DNA of 5,615 bases from Bacillota bacterium (GTDB taxonomy: Bacteria; Bacillota; Desulfitobacteriia; Desulfitobacteriales; Desulfitobacteriaceae). The stretch covers positions 1 through 5,615 of the forward strand of contig JAJZSC010000250.1 in NCBI GenBank assembly GCA_021849995.1, read 5' to 3'. Made by a program: the position numbers and the translations under genes. Below, piece by piece: positions 1 to 4,109 of the stretch (its first letter is position 1; every line of letters starts with the position of its first letter). A model generated the notes under the pieces. That model was given only the letters and a program-made list of their open reading frames with translations, did no database searches and was not told the origin of the DNA.

Positions 1-215
1 TGGTGGCCGAGAGGGAGGACATGGGCCGCAGCCTGAAGGCGCAGATGAAGTACGCCGGAAAATTTGATACCGGCTATACTGTTATCATCGGTGACGAGGA
101 GTTAAGCCGCGGCGTGGCCGTGCTTAGGGACATGGCTGCCGGCACACAGGAGGAAGTCGCGCTGGATAAACTGTGCGAAAAGATACTGACGAAGAAACAG
201 GAGGAGAAGAAGTAA
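1..215 (+). CDS. hisS: Histidyl-tRNA synthetase, C-terminal fragment (5' end outside window)
   Basis: This is the last ~70 codons of a class II aminoacyl-tRNA synthetase that charges tRNA-His in the cytoplasm. The frame is open from the left edge (first full codon at base 3), so the catalytic core lies upstream. The visible part matches the C-terminal anticodon-binding domain: the run GRSLKAQMKYAG, then a beta strand ending in VIIGDEELSRG, then VLRDMAAGTQEEVALDKL. These blocks are characteristic of HisRS and distinguish it from the related HisZ. The stop TAA (213-215) overlaps the ATG of aspS by one base, indicating translational coupling. Base composition is clearly GC-richer than the rest of the window, so this is probably host chromosome. 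The assignment is by recognition of conserved blocks, and I am confident of it. Confidence 0.93.
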   Translation, partial: VAEREDMGRSLKAQMKYAGKFDTGYTVIIGDEELSRGVAVLRDMAAGTQEEVALDKLCEKILTKKQEEKK

Positions 216-325
216 TGGCTGAATCCATGCAGGGCTTGAAAAGGACCCACCAGTGCGGGCATCTGACCCCTGCCGAGGTGGGGCAGGAAGTAAATTTGAT
301 GGGTTGGGTAAACACCCGCAGGGAA
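215..325 (+). pseudogene. aspS: Aspartyl-tRNA synthetase, N-terminal fragment, broken near codon 37
   Basis: The start is ATG at 215, one base overlapping the hisS stop, with AGGAGG at about 200-205 as ribosome binding site. An in-frame ATG at 173 lies inside hisS and is not needed. The product opens MAESMQGLKRTHQCGHL, continues through VGQEVNLMGWVNTRRE, and matches the N-terminal OB-fold (anticodon-binding) segment of bacterial AspRS. Intact enzymes continue after the W-V-x-R/T-R-R-D motif with H-G-G-L/V-I-F-x-D-L-R-D-R and run to nearly 600 residues. Here that motif never appears. The frame instead carries unrelated residues and stops at 514. AspRS is essential, so either another copy exists, this is an integration scar, or the sequence is chimeric. 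The breakpoint is placed at about 320-328 from loss of AspRS similarity and is not exact. Confidence 0.85.
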
Positions 326-390
326 ATGGTTCACAGGCTCAGCAACGGTCGCATTGGATATATTCATGTACCCAATACTGCACAAGATTT
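316..390 (+). other. Possible fragment of a tricorn-like S41 protease, fused in frame to aspS
   Basis: Directly after the AspRS part the same frame reads MVHRLSNGRIGYIHVPNTA. This resembles the block before the catalytic core of tricorn-type S41 peptidases, whose family pattern is roughly W-V-x-x-N-R-x-x-V-x-x-x-[ST]-x-G-x-[IV]-G-Y-[IV]-H-[IV]-P-[ND]. The preceding WVNTRRE could belong to either family, so the junction could fall anywhere in it. After about residue 60 of the fused frame (DFFPKL and beyond) I no longer recognise S41 sequence, and no catalytic Ser or Lys region follows. The frame ends at a TGA at 512-514 inside the terminator of the capsid gene. The match is short (~20 residues) and from memory. 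It may be a third DNA source in a chimeric join, or chance. Confidence 0.35.
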
Positions 391-605
391 TTTCCCAAAA
401 CTAAGAGAATCTGATAAAGGGAGTTTTTACGTGCAAATAGAGGGATCGCGGTGTAGGAGCGAGGATCTGGTAAGAACCGGATACCCCCTCCCTTTGAAAA
501 AGGCCCCGGCGTGATCCAAAACACCGGGGCTGAAAGTGAGGAAACAAATATCTTAAAACCAAAGGGCGAAATGTTAAAACTCCCTTTAGGTTCAAGCGAA
601 GTTAA
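391..605. other. Noncoding stretch between the aspS junction and the capsid gene
   Basis: No convincing gene was found on either strand here apart from the tail of the fused aspS frame. The stretch holds the terminator of the capsid operon and then, further left, AT-rich sequence with an A/G-rich patch (minus strand CAAAGGGAGGGGG at about 484-496). That patch looks like a ribosome binding site, but no sensible ORF follows it. The left boundary of the phage-like DNA lies somewhere between about 380 and 480. I see no integrase, tRNA gene or duplicated attachment site. Confidence 0.5.
495..530 (-). terminator. Rho-independent terminator after the capsid gene
   Basis: On the minus strand GCCCCGG (530-524) pairs with CCGGGGC (509-503) across a 14-base loop. 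The stem is followed at once by CTTTTTC. A GC-rich 7-bp stem plus a U tract, about 75 bases after the capsid stop codon, fits intrinsic termination of the leftward operon. Confidence 0.8.
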
Positions 606-2027
606 TTATTTTCTGTCCTCAAGCGTTACACACCAGGAGAGAGGATTACCATTCTTAGGAATGATAGGTCCGTCCCATGTACCCATACCATCAACCCGTA
701 GAATCGTTCTGTAGTCAGTCTCATCTTCAGTCCATCCAGGAGCATTACTCTTATCAAGTAACACTTCTTTTCTTAACCCAATAGCATACTGTGACCAATC
801 TACAAGAGATATATCGCCCTTAGTCCCCACGGAGGGAACCTTCTCTGTGAAGATCACGGGACGACTTAAGATTTTAAAGACTCCATTAGATTCACTCATA
901 ACTGGGACGGCAGAACCACCGGTTCCAACTGCAAGCGATAAGGTTAGGAGCCAAGGAATTGCCGTTAAGTTAACAACCCACACCGAGTTTGAAAGACATT
1001 GTGGGGCAATCCTAGCGAACATCTTCACGAGATTATCATATAAGATTGTACCAGCTGCTTGTCCTGCTTCCTTTGATACTGTGACTAAGGCCGGATCGTT
1101 CAACATTCCTAAAGGCTTACCTACTCCATTACCCGTGAAGAAAGCAACGTCCATATCAAAACCAATTGTGTTAAACATGGCCGATCCTAACTGTGATTCA
1201 AAGGAAAGACCGTCATCAAGCAGTTCATTCGATACTGAGGTGAATATGGCAAGTTTTTTAGCTTTAAGGGTAATGGTTCTTAACTTACCTTTTTGCCTTT
1301 CCCCTTTCCCTGCTTCAGCCATCCAAACGCCATTGAGGCCTCCGTAAAGTCCTGAACTATGGTTTTTAGCATCCCATCCAGGGATTTTCTTTGTATCCGT
1401 TTTCATAGGCCAAACTTGTGCGCGTGGTCTAACAATTTCTGATTCTAAAGAGTTATCTAACAACCAGGCTGTAAATTCTTCCGGTACACTGAATCCACCT
1501 TCAGATGGAATACCTTCAGTCATTGAGTTTTTTATTGGACTTCCCAGCCTGTTATCAAACCGACCTGAGTGTACCGTCTTGAGAAAGTCGTTGAAGTTAG
1601 TGAATCCACCCTTTGAGAGATTGTTATTGTGAAACATATTCTTAAACAGCTTGGATTCAGGGGTTAGACACGCTTTGGTGCTATCATCAGCCGCGCTATC
1701 TCCGTATGAGGAATACATTGGTGAATTTACTGGAGTCTTTTTCTCCATTTCAATGGCTGCTCGTAATCCGTCAATACCGGATATGCGATCACTGAGAAAA
1801 CTGTAATCTTCATCCGGTGCAACAACTTTGGCAATGTTTTTGATTGCGATTGTTGAATCGTTGATTTTGAAAGTGAGTCCTAACCAATCCATTTCCTTTG
1901 TTCCGTTCTTTACGTCTTTGAAGTCTCCGTTTTCATCCGTGTTTTCTTCAAACACCTTAACGGCTGTTGCCATATATTTATCACGTTTATTAAGCATATT
2001 TGTTAGATCTTCTTTGGTATAACTCAT
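606..2027 (-). CDS. HK97-fold phage major capsid protein
   Basis: The protein forms the icosahedral head shell. Residue numbers here are from the preferred start at 2027 (473 aa). The first ~165 residues are charged and Asn/Lys-rich, and probably act as the delta/scaffold region that a prohead protease removes in this family. The shell domain begins near residue 175 at EGGFSVPEEF. Family blocks follow: GVWMAEAGKGERQKGKLRTI (~234-253), SNELLDDG (~266-273), FFTGNGVGKPLGMLNDPA (~296-313), LLTLSLAVGTGGSAVPV (~360-376), SRPVIFTEKVP (~388-398) and SQYAIGLRKEV (~412-422), ending with the C-terminal NGNPLSW block. An ATG three codons earlier (2036) is possible, but 2027 has the better distance to the purine run GAAAGAGAG. 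The gene is the last of the leftward cluster and ends before a terminator. No portal, protease or terminase lies beside it, which is unusual. Confidence 0.93.
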   Translation of the reverse strand: MSYTKEDLTNMLNKRDKYMATAVKVFEENTDENGDFKDVKNGTKEMDWLGLTFKINDSTIAIKNIAKVVAPDEDYSFLSDRISGIDGLRAAIEMEKKTPVNSPMYSSYGDSAADDSTKACLTPESKLFKNMFHNNNLSKGGFTNFNDFLKTVHSGRFDNRLGSPIKNSMTEGIPSEGGFSVPEEFTAWLLDNSLESEIVRPRAQVWPMKTDTKKIPGWDAKNHSSGLYGGLNGVWMAEAGKGERQKGKLRTITLKAKKLAIFTSVSNELLDDGLSFESQLGSAMFNTIGFDMDVAFFTGNGVGKPLGMLNDPALVTVSKEAGQAAGTILYDNLVKMFARIAPQCLSNSVWVVNLTAIPWLLTLSLAVGTGGSAVPVMSESNGVFKILSRPVIFTEKVPSVGTKGDISLVDWSQYAIGLRKEVLLDKSNAPGWTEDETDYRTILRVDGMGTWDGPIIPKNGNPLSWCVTLEDRK

Positions 2028-2036
2028 TAAAAACAT

Positions 2037-2211
2037 CTCTCTTTCTGTAGTTTTTTTGGGTAAAAACTATCTATTTTAATCAGTTTTTGCGTGTTTTGTG
2101 ATCCATCTGGACCTAAACTTCAGCCCTACATCTGTTAGGCTTACGCTCCTTTGAACTTTTCCGTGGACATCTGTACCACGGAAAAGTAATAAGGAAAAAA
2201 TATTTTTAACT
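2037..2211 (-). promoter_or_regulatory. Structured leader of the capsid mRNA with three CAGATG-loop hairpins
   Basis: Between the regulator stop codon and the capsid start, the minus strand contains three CAGATG sites (complement CATCTG at 2168-2173, 2129-2134 and 2104-2109). Each sits at the tip of a hairpin. The first is a perfect 11-bp stem, 2156-2166 with 2176-2186, loop TACAGATGT. The second is a 6-bp stem, AGCCTA with TAGGGCT (one bulged G), loop ACAGATG. The third is a weak 5-bp stem, GGTCC with GGATC (one G-U pair), loop AGAT closed by C-G. An alternative pairing CCTAA/TTAGG competes with the second stem. No U tract follows any of them, so they are not ordinary terminators. A role in translational control or RNA binding is inference. 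Confidence 0.5.
2156..2186. repeat. Perfect 11-bp inverted repeat with 9-bp spacer
   Basis: CTTTTCCGTGG (2156-2166) and CCACGGAAAAG (2176-2186) are exact reverse complements. The 3' arm ends in GGAAAAG on both strands, so no T tract follows either way. The right half contains TGTACCAC (2172-2179), which recurs at the regulator promoter (2608-2615). It may act as a DNA operator, as the first hairpin of the capsid leader, or as both. Confidence 0.75.
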
Positions 2212-2574
2212 CTACATTTTCTTAATTAATCTTGCTAATGATGCTTTCAAAAGAGCTACGTTAAAAGCATTAATTACCTCAGAAATATTTTCTTTTCCAG
2301 TAATCTTATATTCTTCCATAAGGTCACCTAGCTTAACACTTAAATCGGCAATATCGCTACCAGTAATCCCTTCGACAGATATTTTTGATACTATTGCTGT
2401 TCCGTCGATTTTTGATCTATAATCATCAATATATTTTTCCAGTGCATACCGGGCTACGCTTGAAGCCGTAACATTAGCCTCTGGAGTGTCTGCCTGAATT
2501 TCCTTAACAATGTCCTCCAAGGTCTGCACTTGCTCATCAGTCATACGAGCTTTGAAAAAGTTGTCCTTACCCAT
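2212..2574 (-). CDS. Ribbon-helix-helix (CopG/Arc-type) DNA-binding regulator
   Basis: This 120-residue cytoplasmic protein has an N-terminal ribbon-helix-helix pattern. A short basic strand NFFKARMT (residues 5-12) is followed by a helix from DEQVQTLEDIVKEI (13-26), a turn with T-P-E-A-N, and a second helix starting T-A-S-S-V-A-R-Y-A-L-E-K-Y-I (36-49). Such proteins dimerise and insert the paired strands into the DNA major groove. Residues ~55-120 form a separate, mostly helical region of unknown role, possibly for oligomerisation. The start at 2574 is supported by AGGGGG about 9 bases upstream. The gene has its own promoter with a palindrome between the -35 and -10 boxes, so autorepression is likely. 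It lies directly upstream of the capsid gene. It could instead be a plasmid-style copy-control or antitoxin-like protein, but no toxin partner is visible. Confidence 0.75.
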   Translation of the reverse strand: MGKDNFFKARMTDEQVQTLEDIVKEIQADTPEANVTASSVARYALEKYIDDYRSKIDGTAIVSKISVEGITGSDIADLSVKLGDLMEEYKITGKENISEVINAFNVALLKASLARLIKKM

Positions 2575-2605
2575 CTGATTAACCCCCTATACTTATTTGT
2601 ATCTA

Positions 2606-2634
2606 AGTGTACCACACTGTGGCACATTACGCAA
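2606..2634 (-). promoter_or_regulatory. Promoter of the ribbon-helix-helix gene
   Basis: On the minus strand TTGCGT (2634-2629) and TACACT (2611-2606) are separated by exactly 17 bases. These are good sigma-A type -35 and -10 boxes. A start about 7 bases after the -10 box would give a leader of roughly 25 bases before the regulator ATG at 2574, containing its AGGGGG ribosome binding site. Confidence 0.6.
2612..2622. promoter_or_regulatory. Palindromic operator in the promoter spacer
   Basis: CCACA-C-TGTGG is a perfect 5+1+5 palindrome lying entirely in the 17-bp spacer between the -35 and -10 boxes. A protein bound there would block RNA polymerase. Given the ribbon-helix-helix gene it controls, autorepression is the simplest reading (inference). 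Just beyond the -35 box, 2639-2654 holds a second near-palindrome around GTGCAC flanked by A and T runs. Confidence 0.5.
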
Positions 2635-2735
2635 CAATAAAAGTGCACCTTTTTGTGAGGTGTTTAGAATACTTCCGATATTGAATCCGCAAGTAAAAGG
2701 GGATTTTCCATTTCGATTCTTTAGACTAACGAGTT

Positions 2736-2752
2736 CGATCTGACGCAGATCG
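2736..2752. repeat. Short perfect inverted repeat in the intergenic region
   Basis: CGATCTG (2736-2742) and CAGATCG (2746-2752) are exact reverse complements around ACG. No T tract follows on either strand, so it is not a terminator. It lies in the gap between the small Cys-rich gene and the regulator promoter. A protein-binding site or a structured RNA element are both possible; nothing decides between them. Confidence 0.5.
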
Positions 2753-2788
2753 TAAAAACCTTGAACTTCTCAAGCTTTCTTGCCATTT

Positions 2789-2956
2789 CTAATTTTTAAT
2801 CCCGTTATATCGCGGGCATTCCGTACAATTCTCAGACTGTTCATATTTCCCACGTTTCCACACTACGTGCATGCAAAAACAATCTGAGAGAGAACACAAA
2901 ATTCTAGGTGTGATACGGTTTTTACTCTCTATATAGGCCCTAGTACAAATTAGCAT
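2789..2956 (-). CDS. Small cysteine-rich protein (55 aa), possible zinc-binding
   Basis: The start at 2956 (MLICTRAYIESK) is chosen because AAGGAGG lies 6 bases upstream, the best ribosome binding site in the window. A longer reading from 2989 has no such site. The product has six cysteines, at residues 4, 21, 26, 28, 44 and 47. They include a C-x4-C-x-C cluster and a C-terminal C-x-x-C-P motif (NCTECPRY). Pairs of this kind often bind zinc in small phage proteins of Gram-positive hosts. There is no signal peptide and no clear membrane segment. It sits between the helicase loader and the regulator and overlaps the end of a 28-codon ORF by 17 bases. I do not recognise the family and cannot assign a function. 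Confidence that it is translated rests on the ribosome binding site and the Cys spacing. Confidence 0.6.
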   Translation of the reverse strand: MLICTRAYIESKNRITPRILCSLSDCFCMHVVWKRGKYEQSENCTECPRYNGIKN

Positions 2957-3026
2957 TATAATCCTCCTTCTTCCAGTAATCCGGCCCATTCAGTAGACTG
3001 AGTTTCTCATTGCTCATACTTACCAT
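2940..3026 (-). CDS. Very small ORF (28 aa) just upstream of the Cys-rich gene
   Basis: The frame reads MVSMSNEKLSLLNGPDYW then a Lys/Asp/Asn-rich tail and a TAG. Two starts are possible. ATG at 3026 has GGGGG only 3 bases upstream (tight), and ATG at 3017 has the same run about 12 bases upstream (loose). The last codons contain the AAGGAGG used by the next gene, and the stop lies 17 bases inside that gene, an arrangement typical of translational coupling. The composition (NGPDYW, KKEDYN) looks protein-like rather than random, but a 28-codon ORF can arise by chance and I recognise no family. It may be a coupling leader peptide or a small phage protein. Confidence 0.35.
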   Translation of the reverse strand: MVSMSNEKLSLLNGPDYWKKEDYNANLY

Positions 3027-3072
3027 ACACCCCCGGAAGCGTTAGAATACTCTTAAGGAATAACCGTCCGGG

Positions 3073-3109
3073 AAACTCGTCTGTGCAACCAGGCGAGTTT
3101 ATTTTTTTA
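3073..3109 (+). terminator. Hairpin with T tract at the helicase-loader stop codon, rightward-facing
   Basis: On the plus strand AAACTCGTCTG (3073-3083) pairs with CAGGCGAGTTT (3090-3100) with one G-U pair and a 6-base loop, followed by ATTTTTTTA. This is a classic intrinsic terminator for rightward transcription, yet no rightward gene ends here. On the minus strand the same hairpin has a C/A mismatch and only three T before CCC. It would be weak there, although it includes the stop codon of the leftward helicase-loader gene. Confidence 0.5.
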
Positions 3110-4109
3110 CAATCCTGTGATCAGGGGTATTCAGCCGGATCCCACGGCACATTTCATGCAATCGACTTACTAAGCTCTCTGCAATGTCACAGTTTTTGTC
3201 AATAGTAAGCTTGTCTATCAGAGTTTCAATATTATAGTTTGTCGTAATGACAATTGGGAGGTTATTTTCATATCGTGAATTCACGATACTAAACAATTTT
3301 TCAAGCGACCACTCAGAAACACGTTCCTTGCCCAGATCATCTATTATCAATAGGTCCACTGTGCTATATGCTTCGAGTATTTCTAGTTCGTCTTCCTGTT
3401 GCCAGCTCTCGCTATATGTTTGCCTGATTTTGCCTAATAAGCTTATCAGTGTGCCAAAAATCACAGGAATTCCCTTGTTTATTAAATCAATTGCCAAGGC
3501 AGCGGCTAGATGAGTTTTGCCAGTTCCGTAAGATCCGCTTAACATAAATCCAAGTCCTAGGTCTGCATGTTTCTTAAAGTTATCGGAGTATCTTTTGACA
3601 GTTTCAAAAGCTTTTGCATTTTGACTATCGACTTTGAAATTTTCGAAACTTCGCGTTTTGAAACGTGCTCCCATTTTTGATTTATCAAAAAGCTTTTCTG
3701 CTTTTTCCCTGCGTTCATTCTGCTCCTTTAATTTGAGCGTGTCTGATTCTGTCTTAGCCTTAACTTTGTCAACCTCTTCCCAATATCCAGCCGACTGTTC
3801 ACAGTCGCATCTTTCAGGCTCACCTTTCCACTGAAAAATAACTTTGGAGAATAGGGACCTAGCGCCCAAGTGAAATAATTCTTTGTGACAAAATTGGCAA
3901 TTACTTGGTTTGGGAAGTTCTGCTTCAACCAAGAATCCATATTGCTTAATTTCACTAGGTGTTAAGAAAGGCGGGATCTCGTTCATTTCCTCAGTTGTTA
4001 GCTTAATTCTAGAAACCTTGGTCGAAGAAGGCTTTATCTGCTTCGCTGACGAGCTCCCAGGGCTTTCGCTTCGGCTGAGTATTTCCCCCACTGATACTAT
4101 GTTCCCCAT
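3099..4109 (-). CDS. DnaC/IstB-type AAA+ helicase loader
   Basis: This 336-residue cytoplasmic ATPase probably loads the host replicative helicase at the element's origin. Residues 1-60 are Ser/Lys-rich and variable. A four-cysteine zinc site follows (C71-x-x-C74 and C101-x-C103), as in many phage DnaC-like loaders, then a charged coiled stretch (~110-145). The AAA+ core has Walker A GSYGTGKT (192-199), Walker B LLIIDDLG (253-260), a sensor ITTN (288-291) and an arginine-finger SRL motif (315-317). The start at 4109 is well supported: GGAGG stands about 7 bases upstream. It lies 101 bp inside the initiator gene in another frame, so the two are coupled. The pair corresponds to lambda O and P or the DnaD/DnaC pair of Gram-positive phages. 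An IS21-type IstB is less likely because no transposase is present and the partner is a phage initiator. Confidence 0.88.
   Translation of the reverse strand: MGNIVSVGEILSRSESPGSSSAKQIKPSSTKVSRIKLTTEEMNEIPPFLTPSEIKQYGFLVEAELPKPSNCQFCHKELFHLGARSLFSKVIFQWKGEPERCDCEQSAGYWEEVDKVKAKTESDTLKLKEQNERREKAEKLFDKSKMGARFKTRSFENFKVDSQNAKAFETVKRYSDNFKKHADLGLGFMLSGSYGTGKTHLAAALAIDLINKGIPVIFGTLISLLGKIRQTYSESWQQEDELEILEAYSTVDLLIIDDLGKERVSEWSLEKLFSIVNSRYENNLPIVITTNYNIETLIDKLTIDKNCDIAESLVSRLHEMCRGIRLNTPDHRIVKK

Noticed and set aside
173..214. Earlier start for the aspS frame at 173
   Set aside because: It lies inside hisS and has no ribosome binding site. The ATG at 215 has AGGAGG and the expected AspRS N-terminus.
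300..530. Attachment site of an integrated prophage in aspS
   Set aside because: No integrase, no direct repeat of the junction at the other end, and no tRNA gene are visible. Insertion would kill an essential gene.
74..595. Several small minus-strand frames at the left end
   Set aside because: They lie antisense to hisS/aspS or in the terminator region, lack ribosome binding sites, and show low-complexity translations.
847..1347. 166-codon open frame on the plus strand
   Set aside because: It is fully antisense to the well-supported capsid gene, and its translation shows no family signal.
606..2027. Encapsulin nanocompartment instead of a phage capsid
   Set aside because: The long N-terminal delta-like region and the typical phage capsid blocks fit a viral major capsid protein. 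No cargo enzyme is nearby.
2156..2186. Intrinsic terminator for the regulator gene
   Set aside because: The stem is strong, but its 3' arm ends in GGAAAAG and no T tract follows on either strand.
3099..4109. IstB helper of an IS21 transposon
   Set aside because: There is no IstA transposase or IS ends, the N-terminal zinc site fits phage loaders, and the partner gene is a replication initiator.
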